DNA of 64,000 nucleotides, taken from assembly GCA_032173965.1 (NCBI GenBank), contig CM063283.1:83020743-83084742 (forward strand), written 5' to 3'. The stretch is from Sitta carolinensis (Eukaryota; Chordata; Aves; Passeriformes; Sittidae). A program made the translations under genes and the position numbers. This document shows positions 1 to 13,100 of this stretch, in pieces (position 1 is the stretch's first letter; every line of letters starts with the position of its first letter). The notes below the pieces were generated by a model, which saw nothing but the letters and a program-made list of their open reading frames with translations, did no database searches and was not told the origin of the DNA.

Positions 1-3000
1 TGTTTCAGCAAGTCATTGTATCAATACTGAATGTGATGGAAGAGAGAATTCATCTTTGTGAGACTCACAAGACCTGCAAAATGAGTACACAGGAGGTGGA
101 AGAACAGTTATCCATAGCAACCCTTGGAAACAAAGATAGAGGTGAAGACAAATACAGGCTAATTATAAATATCCATTTCTGATCTATATACAGCCTAGTA
201 ACATGTACAGAAAACCTTATTACAGGAAATAATTTATGCTTACACCGTGGAAAAAATTATATATATTTAACTGCTTTTGCATCTAATTATCAGGCAAGTT
301 TCTAAACACAGCTCAAACCTGGCTAATTTTTATATTCAAAATCTCTCTCTGATGTGGTTGAACCAAGACAAAAACAGGTACCAGGGATTTCAAGGAAACA
401 GCTCATTTCACTACAGTCATGTCATTTTAATATCTTACTTATAAATCTAATATCCTACTTATAAATCTTACATATGCATCACCAAAGTCTGTATTTGGAT
501 AGGTAATTCTACCATACTTAATCAGCCTTATTCAGCTAGTTACTCTTGCACTTGCCATATAATAGGTGTAATGTTCCTAAGGATTAGTCATAGACTAAAA
601 TAATATGTGCAGCAGTGATAAATATTAATTTTGCAACTATCTTGAAAAACAGCCTGAATTCACCTGATATCTGCATTATTAAGTTTACAAACTATTTGGA
701 CCAAGACGTAAAAGTACCGCAATGAAAACAGCTTTTATCATTACTTGAATGGAAATAAGATGACCTTTTTTAAACCATAACATATATACTACATATAAAC
801 TCCTTAGGTCCAACTAGTCTGGGGCTGACATAGGAGGAACCTCAGATTTATATGGCATTTCCTCAAAAAAAACCCAACTCTGCTCCCCTCCATTAACATG
901 GGTATTTAGGGTCAGTCAAGGGGTAGAAGGAGTATTTATTAGACTTTGTAAGTCTCCTGTCCAAAGGAAGGGATAAGTGATTAAGGTAAGCTGGAGTTAG
1001 AAGTGAGTGAGCAAAGTTGGTAGAGTTTACACCATTTTTTTTTTTTTTTTGCAGGGGCAATGGACCTTTTCTGATTAGGATGGTTTTTTTCCCTGATTTT
1101 AGGGGGAAGAAAAATGTTTGTGCCTGATGTAAAGGAATTTATTGCTTCCTCTGTAATGTCTTGGATTCTTCTGCTGTGTTTGGTTTATGTACAAAAAAGA
1201 ATTATTTTTTTTTAATTAAATCTGTTGTTGGGTTGTTTTATCAAGGCTGGAGGAAAATCAGATAATTCTGTATCTGGTATAGAATGAAAATACAGTAACT
1301 GAGACCAGAAGATAATCTGAAAGTCCTTAGAGAATAGCTGGAAGAGCAGGGTGGAAGTTTACCAACAGCTCGATCAGACCCTGAAGGAACAGCAATAAAT
1401 CTCCTTGGCAGAAGCACTATAAAGATCCATTGTGCCAGCAACTGAAGCAGCAGGAACTGAGATTGCAAACTAAAGAGCAAGAAGACAGGGGGAATCCTAC
1501 TTTTCTAGCTCTTGAGAACCAAAGACCAAAGTAAGGGCAGTTATATGAGGACTTGTGTAATGATCCACTGAACCCAGGCCAGAAAAAAAACCCCAAAAAA
1601 GTCCTATAAAGGCAGTCTTGATCAGTTGCTTGGAGTATAAAAAAGTGGCTTTGGTATAAGTGGGACATCACTGGTATGGGTGGACCTGCTTTAGAAAGGG
1701 AGGGACTTGAACCTTTGTTGCAGTCCAGCCCTTGATTTGGTATGGGCATCCTTATGTATGGATGGGAGAATGAATGGAAGCCTGCTGAAAGGTATTGCTC
1801 TGCAAAGATGGTCCTATCAGCTTTTTGGCTCTCTATTTCATTAACAAGGACTTCATTGAGCCCAGATTTGGGCTTTTAAAGTCCAGAGTGATCTCTGTGA
1901 AATGAAATTGTAATGCTGAGTTCTACTGCACTGTTTACAATGGCCCTAAGACTGGGTCCTCTGCAGCTGGAACTAAAAATTAAGCTCAACCTTGATGTCT
2001 GAATTTGACTGCCTAGGAGTGCATTGAAATGCTGCCTTCTATCTGCAATATTGAGCTCACACAATCTTCTGTGGTGTCTCTGTCCTATGGGTTACAAGAC
2101 AAAAGGTAGCCCTTGGCGTACACCAGCTGTCATCAAGGACAGGACAACAGGCTGCAAATCAATGTAACTCAGTGCAGTCTTAAGCAGAAAAGTGAGGGGT
2201 GGGTTCATTTCTCAGAGGGTCCAAGGTTGATGCAAGGAAGCTTGTTAGTGATGTGCAATTCCAGAAGTCTGGTCTGAATGAGTAATGGAGGCTTGCTGCC
2301 ACTTTTGCTCATGGTAAACAACTTCTCTGCTAAATGACAGTGGCCACATATAGTTCTGGGTGTTTGAAGAACTTCAGCATCCAGAAGAGATGGGGCAAGA
2401 CTGATTTTAAGTTATTGACACAGGAAGTATGACAAGACTGCTGCAAACAGACCATGCCATTTCAGCTTTTCTGCAAGGAAAACAGATCCCTTCAGAGAGA
2501 ACCTGTCCTTCATGCAGCAGGCAGAAGTGAGATAGCTAGTTCTGATAAGTGTGCAAGGTCATGCTGCAAAGAATCCACATTGATTAACATCGTGTCTGCT
2601 CACATTTGCTCTGCAGAAACTTCTGGAATCCTCTGTGACTAGGGAACACGGAAGAAAGAGATTTCCCAGTTAATCCTGTAGCAGATGTTATAGTTCACCT
2701 ACATTAACTGCAAACTCTGACCATGACATTTTTTTCTATGCTGATTTCCAAAAGTTGATTACAAAATCTTAATGTGTATGATGAATATAGCATATGTAGA
2801 TCCATCTCTGTTTCCTCCTGTATCAGGAGTGTGGTTAAAGCCCAGCACAGTATTTTAGCATGAGCCTTTAGAACTGGGCTTCCAAGGCATGGTCATCACA
2901 ATCATCTTAAAGTCCCCCCCCCAGGCTTTATTACAATCTATCATGTGAAAAATTTGCCTGTATTTCTCATGCCTTGTCTATTAAATAGACATTAATTTTC

Positions 3001-3711
3001 TGTTTGAGATAAAGGGAGTTCTGGCTCATGATTCAGACATTGTCTATATGTTATTATAAGATTTGACATGGTGATCTTTTTTTGCTTCATAAGCTGCATG
3101 CATCAATCTTTGTACTCTTGAGCGCATACTGTACACTGAAGCTGGAATGTCATGATAAATTTTATGTGATGATTTTGAATGGGGTTTCACTGTTCAATAT
3201 TTCTGGAAAACTGAAAATGCATTGCAATATTATTTAAACCGGATTTTTTTTCCTTCAAACCAAACAATAGGATACCATGAAAATGGCCCCTATTTAACTA
3301 CTTTCCTCTTGAAGCTTCACTTTCAACTGACCATGCATTTGCAAACTGTAAAGTCATTGTGCTCCTGGGACCCAGTTATTTAGTTCCAGGTGTTTACAGT
3401 ATGCCACCATAGTAACATGTTCTATTTACTAAATATGTACCTTCCCAACAGCAAAGCCACATCTGCAACCTCACTCACTATTGCATCTGAGAGCACAAAA
3501 AAGTAGTCTGTCTGCTGTGGGAGATCAATGCTGAGATGCTGGTATTCCTGCCTAATGGCCTAAACAGAGTGCTAGCTGAAGAAATGATGATAGGCTGAAG
3601 CAAATTGTTTCTAGGGGGAGTCTACCAGATAGTGCATGATGGAAGGAGGCTTTCTATGATCTGCTACAGATCAGGGCAGCTGCAGACACAGCTACTGCAG
3701 AAATTAATATT
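1..3711. other. Intergenic, no gene recognised
   Basis: AT-rich sequence with T runs (about 1034-1050 and 1206-1213) and a tandem 20-bp duplication at 430-469. The open frames are at most 110 codons, lack domains and lack splice support. Nothing here can be named. Confidence 0.6.
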
Positions 3712-4236
3712 TGGTGTGGTTTAACCCCATCCAGCAACAAAGAACCACATAGCCAGGCTGGGAAAGAGAATCAGAAGAGTGAGAAAACTCATGGGTTGAG
3801 ATAAAGATGGTTTAATGGGACAGAAAAGGAAGAAAATGATGATGATGATGGAGATGATGATGATGATATCTAGAAGAGGCATTGCAACTGCTCACCCCTT
3901 GCTGACCAGTTCCCAGTCGTTTCCTGAGCAGAGACCCTGGGCCAGCTTTCCCCAACATTTTATATGCTTAGCATGTTATCCTATGGTATGGGATATCCCT
4001 TTGGCCAGTTAAGGGCAGCTGTCCCAGCTGTATCCCCACACAACTTCTTGTGCCCCTCCAGCCTTCTTACTGTCCGTGCATGAGAAGCTGAAATTTCCTT
4101 GACTTAATATCAACACTACTTAGCAAGAACTAAAAAACTTGTGTGTTATCAGTGTTATTCTCATACAAAATTCAAAAGATAATACTTACCAGCTACTTGA
4201 AAGACAATTAATTCTATCCCAGAAGAAAACAGGACA
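3712..4236 (-). mobile_element. Reversed avian ERV-type LTR (apparently solitary)
   Basis: Read on the minus strand, the element starts TGTCCTG at 4236 and ends near 3712 after the complement of GTGGTTTAACCCC. I recognise this as a common avian endogenous retroviral LTR by its general layout. In minus orientation it has a TATA box (complement of TTTATA at 3958-3963) and a polyadenylation signal ATTAAA (complement at 3811-3816), with an ATC/GAT-rich simple repeat (3835-3869) between them. No retroviral internal sequence adjoins either side, so it looks solitary. I could not find a clean target-site duplication. The family name is not assigned. Confidence 0.75.
3835..3869 (+). repeat. ATG/GAT trinucleotide repeat inside the LTR
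   Basis: Two runs of GATGATGATGATG separated by GAGATG. It lies at the place where related LTR copies carry similar A/T-rich trinucleotide runs. It accounts for the methionine-rich open frame starting at 3815. Confidence 0.85.
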
Positions 4237-7200
4237 GTACTTAATACTTAAAATAGAGCTTAATATATAATACATCTGGTTAAAGAGTTGTAATGAAAGC
4301 CAGCTGTTGTAGTTATTGGCCTATGCTGGAAGGAAACCATTTGGCATGAGGTTAATCTCACTGTGCTCAGCAGATGTTCAGTGTTGTGCCACAATTGCAT
4401 GTGCTGATATGCACCTTTTAATAAGACAAGGCTGTATTTATTTGTATTAAATGTGGTATCAAGATCTCAGGCAAGGTCAGAAATGGTATTGTCACCTTCT
4501 AGGGAAGTTTATTTATCTTCTCTAAATCCTGTCAATGTCCATGCTGAAAAGTCATTTTTCATAGTAGATAAAGGATAGGTCAATATTAATGCCTTGTTGT
4601 ACATCATGGATCTTAACATAATTGGGGCTTTAATGATGACTAAAATGTTAGGGTTGAGTTTGGTCTGACTTCATGCAAAGCAGCTGACAGGAATGCTGAC
4701 TACTTAGGTGAAATTGGAAGTCATCTTTCTTGTCCTTAGCAGATGAGGAGCAAGGGTCAACTGAATTACTGCTGAATTAAGCTATTTTCTTATGTATTTG
4801 ACATACATCTGTCTTAAGGATTCATTTGATAGTGTTTTTTCTTCAATGATCCCTCTCACAGTACTACTGATAGTTGTCACAGTGTTATTTTTATCCAGAA
4901 TATATGGAGATTGTGATTACTAGCACCCTGATAGCGACTGACTTTTGCATGAAAAGTGTCAAATTGTCAGAATGAGCGTGGAGAACAGGAATCCCTGTGC
5001 TTAGCTGTCACTAACTTTGAAGTGCTGAGAAATGTTTACCAGCTATATGAGATGTCCAGCAAATATTGCAGGAACCTTAAGGGCAAGTCTTCTGTGTATA
5101 GGCTGCAGAGAGATAAAGTGGTCTTTGATTTACATCATACTGTCTCTAGTTTTACTGATTAAGAGTATTTTAATTATGATGTTAATGATAACCACTACTG
5201 AAATGAGATCTCGTGGTAGAGAATCGTGGATGACCGTAACAAATAATAGTATCTCAGGTTTAATGATCTAATCTTAAATTCAATGAAATTATGAGATTCC
5301 TTTATCAAATAAATGTCACTTAAAAAAAGGAAACAGAACAAAACAACACTTTAAAAGGAACCTGTGAAGAAAAGAGTATTTTTAAATCTTTTATTTCAAG
5401 ACATCTTTCCTTCAAATGAAAGATGCTTGCATAATAGCACTGTGAAAGGGAGATAAGATAATTGCTACTTCAGCAAAAGAACAGCAGGAGTGCCTGAAGC
5501 TCCCTCCTGTCTGAGATTTAGACAGTAGCTGGAACAGAATAATTCTCCACCTTAATGTTTCTTTTGGACTCCGTTTGGCTGACTTCAGTTTTGCCAACCC
5601 CCAAAATTAATATTTGGGAGACTTCCCACTTTGTGACCTTAAATAAATCATTGTTTTATCTGTTTATTTTGTTTGTTTTGCCCCCCCTCCCCCTCCTGAC
5701 ATTCTTTTTAACATATTCTGTTATACTCGGGGACATCGACAGGTGCAGAAACATCTGCCATGTTAGAGGAGGAAAGGCTTTCAGCTATGGCTGTTAGAAT
5801 TTCCTCAAAAAGCAAAAAAAAATCAACTGATCTAAATGAGAAGAACAATGATAGCAGAATCAAAGCCATAGCTTGCCTTGCTGCTGGAAGGTGGGCTACC
5901 TACACATGGTGGCTCGAGGAAATGATCCCCATGCTAAGGTGCTGAGAAAAAGGGGATGGAATTTTTTTTTTTCTAGCAAGTAAGGAAACAAACAGCCTGC
6001 TATTTGCAATAGTGCTTAAAGCAAATACAAGTGAACATTTGATGACCTGAACTTTGAAATAAATGCATTACTGTTAGGCTCTGAGATTCAGAACTTAGCT
6101 CTTCTCAGTTTTAAGTTTGGGCAAGTGGACCTGCTAACAGCATTGTGGTGAGAAGAAAGTGGCACATTTAAGTGTCACCTGAGTGTCTGGACTGTGAGCC
6201 TTCTTTTCCACTGGTTCACTAATATTTGGGCGTCTTTTTCCATGCACAGAGGATTGCAAGCAGGAGCATACAGGTCTTTGAGTACCCAGCGATTATTCCT
6301 TGGTGAATAAGGTGCACTAGGTCTAACCCCTGGGGTAAATATGCCTAACACGTCTGTCATGCAAGCCTCAGCACCCCAGGACATGTTCTTCTTGGTCACA
6401 CCATTGTCAGTCATGTGGGAAAACATCAGTCTTTGACACTCCTTGGAGCAGGATAATCCTGTCTTGATGAGTTGTTGTCTTCTACCTGCCTTCTGAGGTT
6501 TTTTCCTCAATTTTCTAACTTTCACATCAGAACTGTTCTCTTGAGGCCTTGAGTTGATAATGAATATGAGTTAACACTTTCACTGTTTTTTTTTTGTTTT
6601 TTTTTTGTTTTTTTTTTTTTTTTTTTTTTTTTTGTGTACATGTTTTGTTTTGTTTCATGTGTGCTTTTCTTACCATGCCTGGTTTTCTCACTGACAACAA
6701 TTTTCTTCAGTAAAGCTGTACATCTTAATTAATTAATTGGATGCTGGGCTGTGGGCTACTGTGTATGATCTTTGGAGAGTATATGGCATTTCAGCACAGC
6801 TATTCTCAAACTGATAATGGATGCTTCATTAGAGATCTGGGGGATACATCTCCTGATGAGGGAAGATGGCCTGTCCCTGGGGAGCTGCTGAAAGATAAGC
6901 AGGGGAGGTAGGAAAGCAAGAAAATTACCTGGGAGCAAAGTGCTTAAAAGGTGTCCTCTGGGTAAGAGATAGGCTTCACCAAAAAAGTATGACTGAGGCA
7001 ATCTGTGCATTTTGAGAGCTGCAGGGAAAAGCCTACTTCCTCTATTGTCTCCTTGTCCTGCTCAGGGGTGCTGGTTTGCCTCTGTGGCTTGCAGCAGTTA
7101 CAGCCTTTTCTTGAGTCCTTTCTCAGCCTGGGGCTACTTTGTCCCCTTCTCCCTCTGCCCTCTGCTTGCCATCCTCCCTGCTACACTCCAGCCAGCGCTC

Positions 7201-10040
7201 ACTCTGCATCCATCCAAACCACAAGCAACTCTTACGTGGGAGGAGCATCCAAAATCCAGAACACACTTATGGTGAGGGGGATGTAGAAAAGCAATCTGAG
7301 GACTGCTGGCTTGCTGCGTCTTCTTCCACACTGCAGAGGAAAAAGTGGCGCTTCTCTGCATTCCAAAATAGCATGACAACATTTGAATGCCCAAATGCCA
7401 CTATGTGCATATGTGACAGGGGTTCTCCTTTGCCACAGGAAATACCTCTATAGGGGCCAAGGTGTGCTAGTACCTGTATGGCTGCCAGGGAAAAAGCTAG
7501 GGAATCTGGGAGAACCGATGTCCACTCAGAAGAAATTCCAGATATCATCTCCCAACTGGAGAGTTGTCCAGCCTGTCAGACTTGCCTAGCTGTAACTTGG
7601 GTACAAATATTGCAGCGTAGTGTTGTTAAGCTCGCCCTGTGCTTTGGGGTGGTGCTCGGCGGTGCTCTTTCCAACAGAGGGAGCCTTCGGTCTATTTCCT
7701 GTCATCGCATGACAACTATAATCTGCATCATTCATATAAAACAAAACAGCCAAGAAAACTGTAGTTTTGGTTGCTGGTCTTTGCTTGTTATTCATATTTT
7801 GACAGTCCCTCTCTTTGTCTGAGCTTTCAGAGCTCTCTCTCTGCTGTTTTTTCAGTGGATTTTTGTTTGAGGATTTGTTTTCAAACTTCAAACTCTTCTT
7901 CTATTCTACTCCTTTAAGTAGTTTTGGTTGCTTACCTGTGTTCCAATGACTAATGTTTTTGAAAGGGTAAAACTCTACCTCCTTTCTAGTCAGATGCTTA
8001 AATCTTGCTGCATTAGGTTTCTTACAGTGAAATGTAGAGGAAATGGGAGCTCAATATAGATATTGAACTTTTAGGCAACAGAAATCATTATCTTTGACCC
8101 CATACCTATATGCTAGAATTAAATGAAAAAAGTCCTTGCTGTGAAACTATTTTTCTTCAGTTTAAGAAATACTTACAAAGTGAATCAGCAACTTAACAGT
8201 AGTGTGTGTATTTTTATAGTCTGTTTGAAAGTCTGGACAGTTCAGATGGCCCATGTGGGTTAAACATAAATTATGTTTAAAATAGTGTTTCAGACAAGAA
8301 ATGACCAAATTTAGCCTTTCCATGCAATTTTAATTTGACCCTCTAGTGAAAGTGTATGCTGATACAGCAATATTGCACCCAAAACCCGTGAATCACTGAA
8401 GCTGTACAAGGATAGGAGTCAGGAAGAAGACTACTACTCCCCTAATAGAATAGCTGTGCTGCTGCAACTGCTGATCCTGGCCATTAGTGCAGATCTTCCA
8501 GAGCCTGGAGTGGAGTGCTATGGAGCCTGCTCCCCAGCAAAAAAAGGTGTCAGCAATGGTGGTGAAAGGGGGTAATTCTGACATTAGAAATTGCAGGCCA
8601 TCCAGGGGTGGGGTTGGGGTGGCAGAATTTGGCCTCATGAGAAAAAATTTTTACAGAGAATAAGCTGATCACTGTCACTAACAGCCTGGAAGGATTTTTT
8701 TTTTTAATTGAAGTTTTTGCCAAGTACAAAATTGGCACAACAAAATGTCACCCAATCATGGCATAAAAACAAAATTTTATGCTACTGAGCAACTTAATTT
8801 TTAAAGGTCATTGCATTCTGATTCTCATATCCTGCATTTTATATAACTAATAGGCAGTACCTCCTTTATTAACTTTTCTTAAAAATAACAGAGGTAAACA
8901 TACAGTTTACATTTTAAAGTCTAAAATTCACTGAGAAACTAAACAGGTATGAAATGACAGCATAGAAAATTCTAATACATGCACTTTCTAGGTAAATCAT
9001 TGCTTCAGCAAGATGAACACATTTACTAGCTTCAGATTTAACTGTTTCTGGAGCTGATCCATTCCTATGGTTCCAAGTCACCTAAACTTACCATCAGCTT
9101 AGTTGGGTCAGTATTTAAATAGTTGCTTAGACTTGGATAGTGCTCTACTTCCCCATTTCTGTGCTGCATCTAACATGCTTGGGAAGACTAGGATAAAACA
9201 ACATTGTTATCATAAGTCTACTTGCTTTGAAAAAAAGAAAGATTAGAGTTTTTGCCTGACATTATTATTGTGAAAATCTGATTAGTGAAATAGCAGAGTA
9301 AATTTTGGATAATGCTTTCTCTTCTCAGCATCCCTTTTTTTGTGTATGTTCCTCCCACAATGTGGAGCTCTCTCACAAGGGAAATAGGTGGATGGGTTAG
9401 TAAATCCTAAACTTTCACTGAAGAGCAGTTCTATGCTGAATTCTTGGGCAGTAGGCCACCATTTTGGAGGGAAAGATGGTTCTTAAATAGAAAAGCATCA
9501 GTGCTATATTTAACAACTTGTTGTAATGCCTGAAATAATTTTCTATACACTTAGGGAAGGAAATGTGGTGTTTAAGGTAAGCCATCTGTTGCAAACCCTC
9601 AGCCAAATATTTCCAGCTCTCAGGGTTGCAGCCCTTGGTTCCCAGGGTCCTCTTCCCTTTCTTGCCCAGCATGAGTCTGAATTTTTATAAATTATGGCTC
9701 ACTCAAGGGCAAGATACTGGAAAGCTCGAATACACAGGCAGGTCTTGTGAATAGGCAAAAAAAGGGTTCTGGAATGCGTACATGGAAGAAATATTTTATG
9801 TTCTTTTCGGTCAGATAATCCTTCAGAAAAAAGGCAAGAGCTGGCCAAACCCTGACAAATGTCATTAAGCCATTTCAGAATAGCTTCCTTAGGCCAGCAG
9901 CTGTACCTGTACTACATGGTTTGCTGTACCTGTATAGACTGATTACACCAGTGTGTAGGTTTCCTCCAATCTTTTATGGCAAGGGAGGGCTAAGGTGTCT
10001 GAAACATTTTCGATCATTGTACAGGTCTTGATATATTTTA
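4237..10040. other. Intergenic, one unexplained minus-strand open frame
   Basis: Mostly AT-rich unique-looking sequence. It contains a long T-rich run (about 6587-6655) and a minus-strand open frame at 6175-6547 that is discussed as a possible terminal exon. The plus and minus open frames in the slightly GC-richer 7000-7660 stretch overlap one another in several frames and show no domain. Confidence 0.5.
6587..6655 (+). repeat. Poly-T with interrupting G, then TTTTG-like repeats
   Basis: T runs of about 8-30 bases separated by single G residues, followed by GTTTTGTTTTGTTT. This is a simple low-complexity tract or possibly the A-tail remnant of a minus-strand insertion; no body of such an element is recognised beside it. 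Confidence 0.85.
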
Positions 10041-10119
10041 GGTGTTAGGGCATGGGTTTGACTCGATGATCTTGAAGATCTCTTCCAACCTAGTGACTCT
10101 GTGATTCTGTGATTCTGTA
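10041..10119 (+). mobile_element. CR1 LINE 3' tail fragment
   Basis: The segment has the CR1 tail pattern on the plus strand: GACTCGATGATCTTGAAGAT, then CTCTTCCAACCTAGTGACTC and three copies of the ATTCTGTG-type terminal octamer. It is strongly 5'-truncated, as most avian CR1 copies are. Confidence 0.88.
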
Positions 10120-13100
10120 ATCTTGTGCTATGTGACTATGAAAATGGAGAATGTCACTATGAGTATGAAGTAGTATCCCCATAATGGATTTTTTTTTAGC
10201 TTGCCTGTTAAAAACATGGAAATACTGCATATTATATACCTATGAGAAAGTCATGTCAGTGTGCAGCAGGGAGAAAAGCTGCTTGCTTACCTCTTCCCCA
10301 GCTGCTGAGTTTTGGTCACACTGGTTCCTGTGGCAACAAGGAACAGAAGGGGCTGGCTCCTGTTCTGTACCAGCAGAACGAACTGGCAGGCAAATTGGGA
10401 AGAAAGTGAGTCAAGGCTGAAGCAAGTATGGAGAGTGGCAAGAAACTCTGTTTGAAATGGGGAGTTTGTCTCCACAGAAGGTAGTCCTATAACATGCTTC
10501 AGAGGTCATGGAAGTGAGTTCTCATATACTCTTCTCTGAGTGCTCTCGTACTTGCTTAGGAAAAATCCTGACTGTGAGGTGCTTTTCGACTTCAGGGATA
10601 TGGGAGACACTCCACAGCTCAAAGGACACATTTTCAAGTCTTTTTAATGTGGTTCACCTGGCAGATCTGAGGCTGGGTGATCACACAAGAGTCACACAGA
10701 AGTCATTTGGCATGTTTACGTTAGGAATTCTCAGCCACTGGAATTGTAACTGGTGAAATTATAGTGTTGAAAACATCATTGATGTTCAGGTGGGATAAAG
10801 CCTTAGATGTATCCATGAGAAGAGAAACATCTGGAGAAGAACAAAGGTGTTACTTGTTCCTCTACTGAAAAAGCTTCAGGGCTTCACAGTGCTTGATACC
10901 TCTGGGGCTTTTGCTCTGTTTCAAAGGATAGGCTGGGTAGCTCATTGCTCTTAACTGGTAATTTTTGGTACTGTGTATAGTGCTCACTAATGTGCAAGAT
11001 GTTTATCATCTAGTCTGTGCTGAAAAAATAATCAGCTATGCAATCTTTCGTACAATTGTTTCACTTCCTTGTAACTTTGAATGATGCACTTCAGCTCAAA
11101 CTTCCCAGTCTCAACCCAAGGGAGACTGAGTTAGAATCAGAGGATCTTATTTTCTGATACAGTTTCCTGCACTGAGAATGTAACTGTAAGCAATATTACT
11201 GTTATGCTATTTCTGCCATAACAGAAACTTAACAGAAGACCTGTGTGGTTAACAAAGGTAAAGCTTAAATAAATGATGCATCAAACACTGAGACAGAATC
11301 AAATATAGATGATTTCTTACAGTATTAACCTATGTGCAAATATATGTGTAGCCTGTTAATCCTAAAGATTAAGGGGAAAAGATCTAAAGAAAGGAAGTGT
11401 CAACTGGGAATTTCCATTTATCCAGGTTCTCCTTCAGGCCATTCTCTGAAGCCCAAAGCACAGGCTAACAGGAAGGCAGATTGAAGGCTGAAGACAGGCA
11501 GGATTAGATGACAGTTAGATATCTCCTTGCTGCTCAAGGAGCCTTTGCTGTCCATAAATGTTGAAGCTGAATTCTCTTGTGGAGCACTCATTTGCCTTTT
11601 GAGGAGCAGGATTTGCAGGAGGTTTGCTTTCAGTAAATGAGTGGATGGTGCTGAGGAGAACAGATGTGCCTTTGAGAGGCTGGGTGTGTCTATAGCAGAA
11701 GCTAAAACCAGCACAGGCAGGTGAGCCCCTGGTAACACAATGTGGGAGAACAAGGGTGTCTAGAAGGTCAGCCAGGTACAGCCCTTGCTGCTTCTTATTC
11801 ATAGGTAAACACATGTCTCTTATAGCCTCTTCCTCCCTTGGAAAAAAAAAAAAAAAAAGCTTGAGGATAATTGCTATTAACACAGGCAAGCTTCCTTTCC
11901 CTGTTCCTCACGAATAGTCTTTCCACCCCAAAATCCAGTTCCTGTAAAATTATTATATGGGTAAGTGATGTGGAAATGAGACCGATTTGAAGGAAAAACA
12001 CCTTCTCCTTTTACGCAATTCCTTTTTTTCCCCTTTTTCTCCTCAAATTTCAAGTACACACTGAAGTTGATTTTTTTTCAACTAGAATAATTATGTCCTT
12101 TTTTGAACTGGAAAAGGACCTGATTATCTCTGAGAGGATGGAGGTACAAAATTAACTCATGCAACAATTTTAGTAAGACCCATGCTGGCAGAGGTACTGA
12201 ATCATTTGTTTTCCTGCTCATAGTAGAATCTTACTTATAAATCAATAATTACATTTCTTGGCTCAATCTTTGCTGTGATGAAGCAGGAGCAGTTTCTGAG
12301 TCTGCTGGAAATGTGCTGCAGTACAACTGTGTAGTGAAGGGGCAAGAACTGCACATGAGAGGTGCCCAGAGCAGCAGCTGGGCAGGGGCTAATGCAGGAC
12401 ACGTGCTGCTCTCTGCCCTGCCCTTTCATGGAAGGTCAGGATAAAGCACCGTAGCTTCCTCAAGTCAGAGAACAAGGTACCTTCCATCTGAGGCTTCTTC
12501 TGGGAGAAAAGTTGGCCAGTCAGTTCCAGAGTGGTCTTGGGACAAATGTTTGCCACTTTTAGAGCCATCTTATACAGCCAGCCAGCCAGCCAGCCAGAGC
12601 ATCAGCAGGCAAGGTCTTGATTTTCTTTGCCCTTCATGCCAAAAGTGGATCCAGCCATTTCAGGGAGGATCCCAACTCAGGAAGGGACTCAAGATAATTT
12701 TGACAATAATTAAGGATACTTCAACTACATAAAACATGATTTCAGTCTGAGTCTAGCCTAAAACTTTATGTTGAGGCTACTAGGATAATGTTCAATGTGA
12801 ATTTCGCAATTATAAATGGGTGTTCTTTTTTGATTAACTCTTAAAGGCTGTTGCAGAAACAGCTGCAGTTACAAGATTAGTGAAAGATGAACAATAGCTA
12901 GATTTAAATTAAGAGAGCACTGAGCTCTCAAAACAGTCACAAACAAATATATATCTTAGAAAAGCATGATAGAGATGTAAAAGCAGGAGGACAAGATATG
13001 ATATGACTTAAATTAATTTCCTTAGAAAGACAGCTAGTACTGGCATTGATCCAGAAATATAGCTTAAAGAGGCTAAAAGAAATATTAAGAAATAAACCAG

